From Arthrobacter sp. StoSoilB22 (GTDB lineage: Bacteria > Actinomycetota > Actinomycetes > Actinomycetales > Micrococcaceae): a DNA stretch of 64,000 nucleotides. The stretch is from contig NZ_AP024652.1 of NCBI RefSeq assembly GCF_019977315.1, positions 806,001 through 870,000 of the forward strand. The letters run 5' to 3'. The notes beneath the pieces were generated by a model, which was given only the letters and a program-made list of their open reading frames with translations, made no database searches and was not told the origin of the DNA. Made by a program: the position numbers and the translations under genes. Below are positions 50,459-59,890 of the stretch, piece after piece. Position 1 is the first letter of the stretch, and every line of letters starts with the position of its first letter.

Positions 50459-53400
50459 TTAGCGGTGAACCGCCAGCGCGTCACGCTGCGATGTTTCGAT
50501 GAGTCGGACTGCTTCGTGCTCGTCACGGACGTGCAACTGCCCGATCTGGACAGCCGGACGGTCATGACCTCGCCTTGTCGCGAGGCTGTACATCGCTTCC
50601 CATTGCTTCGGGTTGAGGATGTATTCCGGCTGCCGGGTACGGTTGACCACCTGCGACAACCCAGGAGGCAGAATGCCGCCCTGATCGTGCAGGTAAGGCA
50701 GCCCAGTCGAGCCGATACCGTCGTCCTTGCCACCTTGACCAGTAACGAATGCGACGGCGCCGTCCAGGATCTTCTTGCCAGCACCGATGGCCATGTCCGC
50801 GAACATGCCATCATCCGGGAATGCCTTCTTGAACTGGTCCACAAGGCCGTCCACGATTCCGGCGATCGGGTTCCAACCTGCGGAACCTGCCTCGCCGCCG
50901 CCGTCCAAATACTCGGCCGGGTTCACGTAGCTCGGCCACCCACCGTTCATCACCATGTAGTGCAGGTGATTGCCGGTGGAGTTACCTGTGGAACCGACCT
51001 CGCCGATCTTCGATCCGCCGGTGACCATCTGGCCCAGCTTCACGGCGAACTTGGAAAGGTGCGCGTACCACGTTTGCAACCCGTTCGGGTGGTCGATGTG
51101 GATCTCGTTGCCGCCGCCGTAGGAGGACCATCCAGCAGAAGACACACGGCCCGGACCGGCAGCACGGATGGGAGTACCACCCGCAGCTGCGAAGTCGATG
51201 CCGTTGTGCCCGCTGTGGAAGGGCTGAGATACGACACTGCCTGGCAGAGGGTGAATCAGGCCGCCCTTAGCTCGGCCCGGGTGGAATCCCGATGCCATGA
51301 GCTGTCGAACGGCGCCGACGCCCTTATTGCCTGCGGCGTTGAGCATGTCAATGAACCCTCGACCGGCGCCGCGAACGACCTCCGGAACGAGCACACCCTC
51401 ACCGGGCCGCATAGGGGTAAGCACGGTGTCCCGCTTGCGCGCTTCGTACCCCGGCAACACGCCACCCCTAGAGAAACCCGGGGGCAGGGAGACTCGAGGC
51501 AGCTCCGCCAAACCAAGGGACTTACCGATGGTGTTCAGCCCGTTGATCAGGCCATCGTTGATGACCGTATCGACTACGAACTTGACCGGGTCCTTCGCGA
51601 TATCCTGCAGCTTCTCCCAAGCGGTCTTTATGAAACCGACCCCGTCTTCAAAGGCTTTCGGGATCGTTTTCGTTATGAAATCGCCAAGGACGTCGAAAAC
51701 TGGCTTGATGACGTTTTCCCAGACCCATTTGATTACCGCGCCGATAGCATCGAACTGAGGCTTGATGACGTTCTCGTAGAGCCAGACGAAGGCCGGTCCG
51801 AGGACGTTGTTCAGCACCCAAACGAGGCCGTCAAAAATCGGTTTGATGATGACCGTCCACCAAGCCGAAATCAGCGCTCCGATAAATCCGAACACCGGCT
51901 TGATGACTTTTTCGTAAAGCCAGACGAACGCTGGCGCTATGACTTTCTCGATCACGGCACCGAGCAGCTGGAAAATGTAGCTCGTCGCCGTCCACCAGGC
52001 GCCGACGACGAGGCTGATCCCCTCGAAAACGGGGCGAATGATATTTTCGTAGAGCCACGTAAAAACGGCTCCGACGACGGCGAAGACCTGCTGAATTATT
52101 GGCATCGCCGTGTTCTGGAACCAGTCGACCACCGCGGCTACGGCGACCTGTATGGCGGCCCACACGTTCTGTACGATCTGCTGCCCCAGCTCGGTTTGGG
52201 TGAAGAACCAAACCAGACCAGCGACGACGAGCCCGATGGCGGTGATGATCCACATGCCGGGGAACGCCTTGATGCTGTTGTTCCAAAGCCACTGCGCAGC
52301 GGTAACGATTTTTGTTGCCGTCGCCCAGCCGGCCATGGCGATTCGCTGAATATTGCCCGCGGCCGTTAATGCAGCCGAAGCCGCACGCGTAGCCACGAAG
52401 GCGCCAATCAGGAGGCCAAGAACAGCAGGACTGCCAGCGATGGCCACCAGCAGCGGATCGAACACAGACAGCAGGGTGGCGACACTTGAAGCGAAGAAGG
52501 AGAAGACCTGAATCAGGCTTGGCCCGACTTTCTCCGTGATCGGCGCAAGGGCCGAAAGGAAGGCTCCGAAGGCTCCGGTCAGTCCAGGGAGCAGCGGAAC
52601 AATTTCCCCTACCCCGCGCTGCACGGCCTCCATGAAGATCTTCAGCCCGGCCCCGAACTCAGGGTTCGACAAAGCCGTGAACACGCCACCAGTGAAGGTG
52701 CCCGCGATCTCGCCACCCAGCCGCAAGAAGTCAGCAAAGGCCGTGGCCCCGTTCTTGAACGCTTCACCGATGGGACCCAGCGCCGCCAGGAGGCCTTGCG
52801 AACCAGCCTCCGCGCCAGCGAATATCGTTGACATGGTCGTCTGGAAAACAGGGCCCTGCATGACCGTCTCGATATTGCGGAGTGCCGCTGCCATGCCGCT
52901 CAGAGTCGATACGGCGCCGCCGGTTTCAGCCGCTTGATTCAGTGCAGAGAAAATTCCGGCCACCGAACCACCGATGGACCAGAGATCCTTGAATCCCTGA
53001 ATTCCGTTGTCGATCCACGTAGCGAGCCGACCGTCAGCAGCGGCTGCCTGAATGAAGTCATTGAAGCGTGTAGCGATGTCAGCGATCGCCGTAGCGAGGC
53101 GCGGCATGTAATCCATGCCGACCTGGCCGAGGGTCACGAATGAGGTCACTACAGGCTCAATTGCCCGGTTCAGGATGGTCGTGCTTGTAGCCACACCCAT
53201 CAGCAGGGATTCGAGCACTCCGCCGTCGAGCGAAGTTTCGAGGGCCCGCATGAAGATCTGCGCTCCGGAACCCAGTGCAGACGCGATCGCGCCTACGCCA
53301 GTTGCCAGCTGGGGCATCACAGAACCAGCCAGAGAAAGCAGAGGTGCGGCGAACCCCGTGAAGAAGTTCTCCTGCGCGATCCTCCGGATCTGCCCAAGCT

Positions 53401-55228
53401 GTTCCTTGACGGCCAGCAGGGCCCGTGCGGACTCTTGCGCTGCAGGGGTGAGCTTGCCCATCGCATCGGCCGACTTTTGGCCGGACTGCGATGCCGTGTC
53501 GGCCTGCTGCATCTGAACCCGTTCTAGGTTCCGGTGAGCCTGCTCCACGGCGCGGGCAGCATCTACCTGCGACTTCTGCGCCTGCTCAGTTGCGTCCTGA
53601 ATGGCGAGCTGCGCGTCAGCGATCCGCTTGGCGCCGTCCTGCTCCTGCTTGAGGACTTCTGCTTGAGCTTCCTTACGGGCTTCGATGGCGTCTGTCTGCG
53701 CTTGCCGGGCGTCAGCCAGGCGCTGCTCAGCGTCAAGGACCTTCTCGTTACTGGCCTGTGCTTCCTCCTGCGCCTTGACTTGCTCGTCACGAAGATCCAG
53801 CACAGCGCGCTTGGCGTCCTCATCAGCCGCCATCGACTTCGCAACGTTGTTCTCCAACTGCGCGAGAACAGCATCCGAGGACTTCGGGTTGCTGGCAGCT
53901 TTGTCGTACGCTTCGATCGCGCGCTGGTGAGCCAATGCCGTGTCAGTTGCTTTGAGGTTGGCAGCCTCGAGAGATCGGCCGACAGTTTCGACCTTCTTGG
54001 CTGCATCCTCACGCGCCTTGACCAGATCGCGCTGGGCTTCGATGACATCGCGGGCAGCTTTCGCCTCGTCCCGCTCGGCCATTTCCACTGCCTTCGCGGC
54101 GGCCTTCTGTGCTTCGGCAGCTGCCAGCGTGACTTCCTGCAGGCTGCGCTTGGCATCCGAGACGCGACGTGCAGCCTGCACCTGGGCATCAGCAGCGTTT
54201 TCCTCCGCCACGGTGATGGCCTGCATGGCGTCCTCAACAGCCATGGCAGCCAGGCGCGGATTCGCGGTAGAGACGCTGCTCGCGCCTTCCAGAGCTGTCT
54301 TCAGCGCTTCGCCCACGCCAGAGAACGCGGACACGAGCACGCCAGCACCGGCACCGATGGCCATAAGGCCGGCCGGCACGAGTGCCGCCACACCAGCGAG
54401 AGAACTGAGGGATGCTGCGAACGTGATGACGTTGCCGGACGCGCCCAGCACGGCGGCACCGACAGCGCCAGCGGCAGGAGTGATGGCAGAGAGCCCGCCA
54501 ACGACGCCAATAAATGCTTGTGTGAATGCCCGGCCGCCGCGGGTACCTTCCCGTGCGACGTCCTGCGCCATCTTGGACAGGTCCACGCGGATCCGGTCAG
54601 AGTCGCGCCGGATACCCGTGACAAGGTTGCCAAGCGGGCTTCCCTTGAATGCGCTAGTCAGCCTGGCGGCCAACGTGTTGGCGCTGCGGCCGGTGCGCTC
54701 GGATTCCTCCGTCACCCGCTTGAGATGGGTTTCGAGTTCAACCGATGCTGCAGAGGACTTGCTCTGCGCGTCACCAAGGTTCAGCGTTGCTTTGGCCAGG
54801 GCATGCTCAGCGACTTCACGACGGTCCGTTGCGTCAGCTGCGCGGTGCCGGATGACGCTCAGCTTCTCTTCCGCAGCAGCGATCTGAGACGCCTTAGCGT
54901 TCCCGTTGTCGCGGACTTCCTGAAGCTTGAGCTCCGCCACGCGCAGCTCGCCAAGAGCCTTGGACTCGGTCGCCGAGGCGGCGGCCAGTTTCGCCTTGGA
55001 AGCCGAGAGGCTGGTTTCAGCCTGAGTGGCAGCCTTGGTCAGGCGTGACACCTCAGCTTCAAGCCCTGCAGTTTCCGCCGAGAATCCGGCCGCCATTCCG
55101 GCACCCATGTCCTTGCCAGCAGCGCGTCCGGCCTTCGTGAACAACGGGCCTACGCGCTTGGCGACTTCCCGCTGCACCCCTGTGAAAATCGGCTTCACAA
55201 GCACTTCCGCGATACCGATTACGGACAT
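50459..55228 (-). CDS. Tape-measure protein with internal M23 peptidase
   Basis: A 1589-aa protein that sets tail length. Residues about 40-190 and 330-590 are long coiled coils rich in Ala, Glu and Lys; hydrophobic stretches lie at about 240-305 and 950-1020. Residues about 1020-1200 hold Trp-rich repeats (AFVWLYEKVIKPVF and variants). Residues about 1325-1450 are an M23 LytM peptidase with HNGID (about 1341-1345) and HLHY (about 1425), which could open peptidoglycan on entry. The C-terminus returns to a helical, GILPPG-containing end. Confidence 0.92.
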   Translation of the reverse strand: MSVIGIAEVLVKPIFTGVQREVAKRVGPLFTKAGRAAGKDMGAGMAAGFSAETAGLEAEVSRLTKAATQAETSLSASKAKLAAASATESKALGELRVAELKLQEVRDNGNAKASQIAAAEEKLSVIRHRAADATDRREVAEHALAKATLNLGDAQSKSSAASVELETHLKRVTEESERTGRSANTLAARLTSAFKGSPLGNLVTGIRRDSDRIRVDLSKMAQDVAREGTRGGRAFTQAFIGVVGGLSAITPAAGAVGAAVLGASGNVITFAASLSSLAGVAALVPAGLMAIGAGAGVLVSAFSGVGEALKTALEGASSVSTANPRLAAMAVEDAMQAITVAEENAADAQVQAARRVSDAKRSLQEVTLAAAEAQKAAAKAVEMAERDEAKAARDVIEAQRDLVKAREDAAKKVETVGRSLEAANLKATDTALAHQRAIEAYDKAASNPKSSDAVLAQLENNVAKSMAADEDAKRAVLDLRDEQVKAQEEAQASNEKVLDAEQRLADARQAQTDAIEARKEAQAEVLKQEQDGAKRIADAQLAIQDATEQAQKSQVDAARAVEQAHRNLERVQMQQADTASQSGQKSADAMGKLTPAAQESARALLAVKEQLGQIRRIAQENFFTGFAAPLLSLAGSVMPQLATGVGAIASALGSGAQIFMRALETSLDGGVLESLLMGVATSTTILNRAIEPVVTSFVTLGQVGMDYMPRLATAIADIATRFNDFIQAAAADGRLATWIDNGIQGFKDLWSIGGSVAGIFSALNQAAETGGAVSTLSGMAAALRNIETVMQGPVFQTTMSTIFAGAEAGSQGLLAALGPIGEAFKNGATAFADFLRLGGEIAGTFTGGVFTALSNPEFGAGLKIFMEAVQRGVGEIVPLLPGLTGAFGAFLSALAPITEKVGPSLIQVFSFFASSVATLLSVFDPLLVAIAGSPAVLGLLIGAFVATRAASAALTAAGNIQRIAMAGWATATKIVTAAQWLWNNSIKAFPGMWIITAIGLVVAGLVWFFTQTELGQQIVQNVWAAIQVAVAAVVDWFQNTAMPIIQQVFAVVGAVFTWLYENIIRPVFEGISLVVGAWWTATSYIFQLLGAVIEKVIAPAFVWLYEKVIKPVFGFIGALISAWWTVIIKPIFDGLVWVLNNVLGPAFVWLYENVIKPQFDAIGAVIKWVWENVIKPVFDVLGDFITKTIPKAFEDGVGFIKTAWEKLQDIAKDPVKFVVDTVINDGLINGLNTIGKSLGLAELPRVSLPPGFSRGGVLPGYEARKRDTVLTPMRPGEGVLVPEVVRGAGRGFIDMLNAAGNKGVGAVRQLMASGFHPGRAKGGLIHPLPGSVVSQPFHSGHNGIDFAAAGGTPIRAAGPGRVSSAGWSSYGGGNEIHIDHPNGLQTWYAHLSKFAVKLGQMVTGGSKIGEVGSTGNSTGNHLHYMVMNGGWPSYVNPAEYLDGGGEAGSAGWNPIAGIVDGLVDQFKKAFPDDGMFADMAIGAGKKILDGAVAFVTGQGGKDDGIGSTGLPYLHDQGGILPPGLSQVVNRTRQPEYILNPKQWEAMYSLATRRGHDRPAVQIGQLHVRDEHEAVRLIETSQRDALAVHR

Positions 55229-55248
55229 GGGATACCTCGAATCTCTAT

Positions 55249-56024
55249 TCAGATGTCTGTGGCGTCAAAGCCGAACTGGCCTATAAAGTCCTCAGTCCAT
55301 TGCCTGTCAAGGTCCGCTAGGGCCCGGTCAATCTCAGTTCGTGGTCCGGGGAATGGGGCCTCTTCGGAAGGCTTGCCGCCGGCCACCGCTATGGATGTTT
55401 GGCGCAGGCTCTTGACCGCGTGAAGGATTTCCCGGAGAAGATGTGCGTTCAGGTCAAACTCGGAAACGCGAGGCGCCCACTCGCCCTTGGGCTTCGGCTG
55501 CGAGGCGATGTGTTGCGCGTACTCTTTGTCGTTGACTATTGCCTCGTTGAGCCTGCAAGCGCTGGGCAGCATGTCGATCAGGTCGAGCAATGCCACCCAG
55601 CGCCCGTTGGCGTACCACTCCGCAAGATCCACGCCGGGATACTCATGTGCGAGATCGGCGCGGATCTGCGGGCGGAAACGCTCTATCAGCCCTCGGAGGC
55701 GTTGCCTTCCCCCGCGGTGCCGTAAATGTCCTCGTAGTACCGGACCGCTCGGCGCATCACGGTTGAGAGTTCGATGACCGAGAGCTTCTCAGCCTTCAGC
55801 GCATCGGCGTCCTCGAGCGACAGCCACGTACGGATGACCTTCCAGTTCGTGGCGTTCTGGTTGAGGCGGCCGAAGATGCTCTCCGCTTCCGAAGACTCCA
55901 TCGCGTAGAGGTCCGGGAAGGTGATGACCTTCGAGTTCGACAGGCCTACCTTGAGGACCTCGGCCTTGACGATTTCCTTACGGACGCCGGCAATTGAAAA
56001 CTGGATGTTCGGTGAATCAGTCAT
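55249..56024 (-). CDS. Frameshift fusion of the tail assembly chaperones (G-T type)
   Basis: The second tail-chaperone frame (ends 55249) is open well upstream of its GTG at 55632, in the −1 frame relative to the first chaperone. A G-GGG-GAA heptamer at 55713-55707, near the end of the first frame, allows a −1 slip; the shifted product then reads RGLIERFRPQIRADLAHEYP and continues into DLAEWYANGRWVALLDLIDM. This is the lambda G/GT arrangement. Total about 258 aa. The GTG-initiated short form may not be made. Confidence 0.85.
55686..56024 (-). CDS. Tail assembly chaperone (G-like)
   Basis: A 112-aa protein starting at ATG 56024 with GGAGG 9 nt upstream. It has segments IVKAEVLKVGLSNSKVITFP and IFGRLNQNATNWKVIRTWLS of the actinophage chaperone family and ends at TGA 55686. 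It binds tape-measure protein during tail assembly. Its last codons contain the slippery heptamer used for the longer product. Confidence 0.85.
   Translation of the reverse strand: MTDSPNIQFSIAGVRKEIVKAEVLKVGLSNSKVITFPDLYAMESSEAESIFGRLNQNATNWKVIRTWLSLEDADALKAEKLSVIELSTVMRRAVRYYEDIYGTAGEGNASEG
55707..55713 (-). other. Programmed −1 frameshift site
   Basis: G GGG GAA, read in the chaperone frame (codons GCG GGG GAA), with the −1 frame open for 150 codons downstream and the zero frame ending 6 codons later. The site is 19-27 bases upstream of the zero-frame stop, as in other phage G/T pairs. Confidence 0.75.
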
Positions 56025-56055
56025 TTCTTGTTACCTCCGGGTGGTGGTGGTTGGT

Positions 56056-56229
56056 TTACTTGGCAGGCTTGGGGGAAGGTGCAGGCGTCTCGACGCGTGC
56101 GGCATCCGTTTCACGGACGGCAGCGGTGCGCGCCTTCTGTTCGGTGAAGCCCTCGGCACGCAACCGGGCGGCTTCGCCAGGCACGGACGTCTCGACGGCC
56201 AGACCCTCTTTGTTGGTAAATCGGGGCAT
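56056..56229 (-). CDS. Small tail-region protein, 57 aa
   Basis: Reads MPRFTNKEGLAVETSVPGEA, a basic helix (LRAEGFTEQKARTAAVRETD) and a Pro/Lys end (APSPKPAK). ATG 56229 has AGGAG 6 nt upstream. Lies between the major tail protein and the chaperone, where actinophages often encode a short head-tail or tail-related protein. Confidence 0.7.
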   Translation of the reverse strand: MPRFTNKEGLAVETSVPGEAARLRAEGFTEQKARTAAVRETDAARVETPAPSPKPAK

Positions 56230-56313
56230 GTCTCGCTCCTAAGATCACGGGTGGGAAAGGTTTGAAGCGAGCCGCGCCATCACCACCCGGAAAGATGGCG
56301 CGGCCCGCGGTCA

Positions 56314-56982
56314 TTACGGGGTTTCCGGCGTGAAACCCGTGACGGTCTTGTGCTTCACAGCACCCGCACCGCCCATGTAGTGCCGGACCGGCGCGCCGAT
56401 CTCGGTGTCAGTGAAGACGTCGAGGGTGACCGGGGCCGTTACCGGGTCACTGGAGCCCCACGTCTGGGAGTCGGTGGAAGCGAGCTTGACGATCCCGTAG
56501 CCGCGGCCAAGGATCCAGTTCTCAGCGGCGGGACCGTCGGAGCCGATGATCAGCAGACGGTATTCCTGACCAACGGGGAGCTCGGGTTCGTCAAAGACAA
56601 CCTCGCCGGTCGTCGCGTCCTGCGTGGTCGCGGTCAGGTCCGTGCCGTAGGTGAGTTCCAGCATGTGCCGGCGGCCGGTCTCCAACGGGGTGAAGGTGAT
56701 GGAGCGGGCGACCTCGGTAACGTCCGAGCGTGCGGGCCCGGCGTAACCGAACGCGCTCACATCTTCCTTGGACACGTCACGGCCGAAGTTGTAGCCGTCA
56801 GGCGTGACCATACCGACGGGCAGCCAACCGGCCACCTTGAGGTCGATCAATGCACCAACACCCGTAAAGAGCGAATCGGGCAGATCGACGGTCGTGGGAG
56901 CCAGGAAAGCAACAGCCTTCTGAATCTTCCGAATAAGCGCGCGCTCGTCAGCATCCTGGCGGATAGTGTCAAAAGTTGGCAT
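56314..56982 (-). CDS. Major tail protein
   Basis: A 222-aa protein forming the tail tube. Features: DSLFTGVGALIDLKVAGWLP near the start, and a β-sandwich with ITFTPLETGRRHMLELTYGT and PAAENWILGRGYGIVKLAST. RBS GAAAGGGG upstream. Order after the tail terminator and before chaperones is the standard one. Confidence 0.88.
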   Translation of the reverse strand: MPTFDTIRQDADERALIRKIQKAVAFLAPTTVDLPDSLFTGVGALIDLKVAGWLPVGMVTPDGYNFGRDVSKEDVSAFGYAGPARSDVTEVARSITFTPLETGRRHMLELTYGTDLTATTQDATTGEVVFDEPELPVGQEYRLLIIGSDGPAAENWILGRGYGIVKLASTDSQTWGSSDPVTAPVTLDVFTDTEIGAPVRHYMGGAGAVKHKTVTGFTPETP

Positions 56983-57035
56983 GGCAAATAACCCCTTTCA
57001 AGGGCTCAGGTTTTTGGTGAATCCCCATCGGGGGT

Positions 57036-57443
57036 CTAGTTGATGGGCCTTGAAGTGATCAGCAGGGTTGCCAAGGCCCGATTCAGGGTGTCCGACTGAT
57101 ATGGCACGTCATCGGGGGTGCCGTCGCAGGTGATGCTGTCGAAATATCCGGAAGGAGTTTCGATGTCTTCGCCGCAAACGAGCGCCACGATCGACTCGAG
57201 GACGTTAACGGCTTGCTCGCCGGGCGCGTACACCTCAACCGTTCGACGCTCGACCCTGTCGATGTAACCCTGAGTACCGCCGCTGCCGTAGATGTGGGCG
57301 ATGGGGAACGGGCCCTGCAGAGATCCGCGCTCATCCGCCTGCAGGTGGTAGAAGGCCAGGACGGTTGCGCCGTCGTGGACGCTCCCATCAATCAGGTCGA
57401 AAAGGCCAGCCTTTGAATCAGGAAAAACGAGGGCATCGCTCAT
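57036..57443 (-). CDS. Tail terminator (tail completion) protein
   Basis: A 135-aa protein with GYIDRVERRTVEVYAPGEQA and TLNRALATLLITSRPIN, the pattern of the λ gpU-like fold in actinophages. Placed between the neck protein and the major tail protein. It caps the growing tail tube. Confidence 0.75.
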   Translation of the reverse strand: MSDALVFPDSKAGLFDLIDGSVHDGATVLAFYHLQADERGSLQGPFPIAHIYGSGGTQGYIDRVERRTVEVYAPGEQAVNVLESIVALVCGEDIETPSGYFDSITCDGTPDDVPYQSDTLNRALATLLITSRPIN

Positions 57444-57718
57444 TTACGCCTCACCTTCATGGCCGCCGCGACGCGTAGAAGAACGCCGTCACGCCAGTCA
57501 CGCCAGTGAGCTTCAGACTCGCGAACCACAGCGCCTGCGCGCCTTTCGTTGGCCCAGCCTGCCGTAACCGTCGTACTCTCCGCCTCATAGGTGGAGTCGC
57601 CAACGGCGTTCGCATTGCCGGCCATGCGCTTGGCCGCTTCCAGCGTTGCCGCGCCCATCTCCGGAGACTGCGCGAGCTTGCGGAGGCCGAAGTCGTCAGC
57701 TTTGTACTTGACGGTCAT
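57440..57718 (-). CDS. HK97-gp10-like neck/tail-joining protein
   Basis: A 92-aa protein starting MTVKYKADDFGLRKLAQSPE; helix-rich with ERRAGAVVRESEAHWRDWRD, as in the small head-tail joining proteins. ATG 57718 overlaps the previous stop (ATGA), so the longer upstream frame is not used. Confidence 0.7.
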   Translation of the reverse strand: MTVKYKADDFGLRKLAQSPEMGAATLEAAKRMAGNANAVGDSTYEAESTTVTAGWANERRAGAVVRESEAHWRDWRDGVLLRVAAAMKVRRK

Positions 57719-58050
57719 CCAGCCTCCAACCCAACCTCGACACCGAGCGGCCATTCCTTGGGGCGGCCGTCAACGGACCAGTCACCCGCCATGCGAGCAC
57801 CAGCGGGAACCCGGATGCGGTCAGTCGTTCGGAACCGGAATTCGGGATCAGGATCCCGGTAGAGATACACCTCGGAATCCGCGACATCCGAATTGTCAAC
57901 GGGATCATTCATCAGCCGAGGACCAATCAAACAGTCCTTGATCGGAATCTCCTCATCCGGCCGCGGGTTCCCCTTCGGGTCGCGGCCGCCATTCCGAAGA
58001 ACAACGACGTCCACCCGCCAGGACTTCGGGAATCTCTTCACGATGCCCAT
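57715..58050 (-). CDS. Head-tail stopper-type protein
   Basis: A 111-aa β-rich protein (MGIVKRFPKSWRVDVVVLRN, then SEVYLYRDPDPEFRFRTTDR). Position after the head-tail adaptor and overlap with the next gene suit a stopper (SPP1 gp16-like). Function by order and fold, not by a motif. Confidence 0.7.
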   Translation of the reverse strand: MGIVKRFPKSWRVDVVVLRNGGRDPKGNPRPDEEIPIKDCLIGPRLMNDPVDNSDVADSEVYLYRDPDPEFRFRTTDRIRVPAGARMAGDWSVDGRPKEWPLGVEVGLEAG

Positions 58051-58051
58051 C

Positions 58052-58447
58052 TCAGCCTCCCGGGTGAATCGTCCAAGCCTTGGCCTTCGGTCGGGACCTG
58101 CCCAGAAGCCGCTTATCAGCAGCTGTCAGGTACAGGGCATCGTCAGGGTTCGCTATCTTGCCGCCCATGGTGAACGGGCCGGCCCCTACTTGGAACGACT
58201 CCGTACCAGCCGGCGGCGCGTTCTCGTCGCGAGGTTCCAAAGCACGCTTGACCATGCGGCAAACAACGAGCTTCGGAACATCGCTGTCGAGCGAGCCTCC
58301 AGCGATCCGGGCATCAAGGTCGGGGTACAGGCCGCGAACTTCAACGGAAGCTTCGTGAAGCTTCTGCTGAGCTTCCGATTCATCCTCAGCAGGGAGCGCC
58401 GACCAGTGCTCTTTCAGGTCCTCAAGGGACGCGTAGTCGGCAGCCAT
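58052..58447 (-). CDS. Head-tail adaptor (connector) protein
   Basis: A 131-aa helical protein (ASLEDLKEHWSALPAEDESE, then LVVCRMVKRALEPRDE, ALYLTAADKRLLGRSR). It matches the actinophage Gp15/Gp19-like head-to-tail adaptor family in form and position. Confidence 0.78.
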   Translation of the reverse strand: MAADYASLEDLKEHWSALPAEDESEAQQKLHEASVEVRGLYPDLDARIAGGSLDSDVPKLVVCRMVKRALEPRDENAPPAGTESFQVGAGPFTMGGKIANPDDALYLTAADKRLLGRSRPKAKAWTIHPGG

Positions 58448-58449
58448 AG

Positions 58450-58791
58450 CTACTGCTTCCGCGGACGGCCGCGACGTGCGGGAGCCGGAGCCGTGAAGTC
58501 GGGAGCGTCATCGGACGCCTTCGAGGCTTCATCAGCAGCATCGGATGCGTCGCCGCTGTCACCAGCGCCGGCGTCCTCCGAGTCGCCATCAGCCTTTCCC
58601 TCATCACCAGCAGGCGCGTCAGACGCACCAGTGAAGTCAGAAGCGTCAGCGGACACGTCTTTCGCTTCAGGTTCGAGGACATGGTCCCCAACCAGATCGA
58701 TCGCCCACTCGGGAACGTCATCGCCGGGCCCAAAGTTCGCAGGCTGATATTCGGGGTTCATGAGAGCGACGTGCGTAGAGAATTTCGGCAT
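58450..58791 (-). CDS. Acidic low-complexity head-region protein, 113 aa
   Basis: N-terminal 45 residues look folded (MNPEYQPANFGPGDDVPEWA), then a long Asp/Ala/Ser-rich tract and a short basic end (ARRGRPRKQ). RBS GAAAGG present. Located directly after the capsid gene. Could be a head accessory protein; no family recognised. Confidence 0.65.
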   Translation of the reverse strand: MPKFSTHVALMNPEYQPANFGPGDDVPEWAIDLVGDHVLEPEAKDVSADASDFTGASDAPAGDEGKADGDSEDAGAGDSGDASDAADEASKASDDAPDFTAPAPARRGRPRKQ

Positions 58792-58854
58792 TGTCGATCC
58801 TTTCGCTCAAGTATGGGATGGGGCGCAACCGGAGCCGCGCCCCATCAGTTGGTG

Positions 58855-59874
58855 CTAGAGGACCTTGGCCGCCAGCGAGAGGTTGGCATTGGCCAGCACC
58901 GGCAGAGCGATGGCGTCAGACTCGACGGTCGCAATGTGCGGGATCGAGGTCGCCTTGTGAGCTCCCACGACCACGCCAGGCTGCTCGACGTCGGCCAGCT
59001 CGTAGTCCGACTCCTGCGAGGTCAGGGTCTGACCCCAGAAGGTGCCACCCAGTTCGGAGTCGCCTTCCATCGGGTTGACCGGGGCCGGAAGCAAGAGCAG
59101 CTTGTCGTCAGACAGCACGCGACCGCCCGAGGTCCGGCGGTCATAGACCGTGACCGGAGGGACGTCTGCGGCGATGAGGTAATCGCGGACCTCGCTGGCG
59201 ATCGCCGGACGCGAAGCTCCGCCAACCAACGTGGTCTTGAACTGGTCGCCCGCCGCCAGAGCGGTCATGACGCGGCCAGAGGTAACAATCGCTCCCGGAG
59301 CCTGACCATCATTAGTCGCCTTGTAGGTGGCGATCAGCGTCTGGAGGTAAGTCAGTCGGTCCACGGAAGACGTGGTCCACAGCTGAGCGGCTGTCAGGGT
59401 GTGGCCTGCGGTGCGACCGAAGTCGTCATCGAAGATCACGTTGCCCTGGTTGACGGTGGCCTTGCCGGTTTCCAGTACAGTGCCACGAAGGCGCTCGATG
59501 CGGTCCGCGATGGCCTTGGCAACATTCTTGGCCTCCTTGAGGATGCTATTGCGCAGCACCTCATCAGACGCATTACGCGCGCGCAGCTGGTCATACTCGG
59601 AGATGATGCGCTTCTGACCGAGGGGCAGCATCTCCAGCGTGACGCGCTGACCGCTGACGCCACCGGCGATCTCCGGCTCCGCGTCGAAAGCGCGGAAGGA
59701 CGCTTCAGCGACGAGGCCAGCCTGGCCCTTCACGAAACGAACAGTGATGTCGTTCACGAATGTGTTGGGCAGCCATGGGGCGAGGGAGGCCTGGTTTACT
59801 TCCAGATCCTCAAGGGCCGTGCGGACGTAGCCGGTCAGCTCGGCGGGAGTGATGAGATCAATCCAAAGTGCCAT
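58855..59874 (-). CDS. Major capsid protein (gpE-like, HK97 fold)
   Basis: A 339-aa protein: MALWIDLITPAELTGYVRTA at the start, LPLGQKRIISEYDQLRARNA and a C-terminal TLTSQESDYELADVEQPGVV with VGAHK, all of the actinophage E-type capsid family. Preceded by a strong GAAAGGGGG RBS. Forms the icosahedral shell with the scaffold and decoration proteins just upstream. Confidence 0.9.
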   Translation of the reverse strand: MALWIDLITPAELTGYVRTALEDLEVNQASLAPWLPNTFVNDITVRFVKGQAGLVAEASFRAFDAEPEIAGGVSGQRVTLEMLPLGQKRIISEYDQLRARNASDEVLRNSILKEAKNVAKAIADRIERLRGTVLETGKATVNQGNVIFDDDFGRTAGHTLTAAQLWTTSSVDRLTYLQTLIATYKATNDGQAPGAIVTSGRVMTALAAGDQFKTTLVGGASRPAIASEVRDYLIAADVPPVTVYDRRTSGGRVLSDDKLLLLPAPVNPMEGDSELGGTFWGQTLTSQESDYELADVEQPGVVVGAHKATSIPHIATVESDAIALPVLANANLSLAAKVL

Positions 59875-59890
59875 GAGTCATCCCCCTTTC

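Noticed and set aside
50450-52369. 639-aa plus-strand open frame
   Set aside because: Antisense to the tape-measure gene, which has clear domain structure; low-complexity translation.
53534-55048. 504-aa plus-strand open frame
   Set aside because: Antisense to the coiled-coil part of the tape measure; repeats only mirror the coil.
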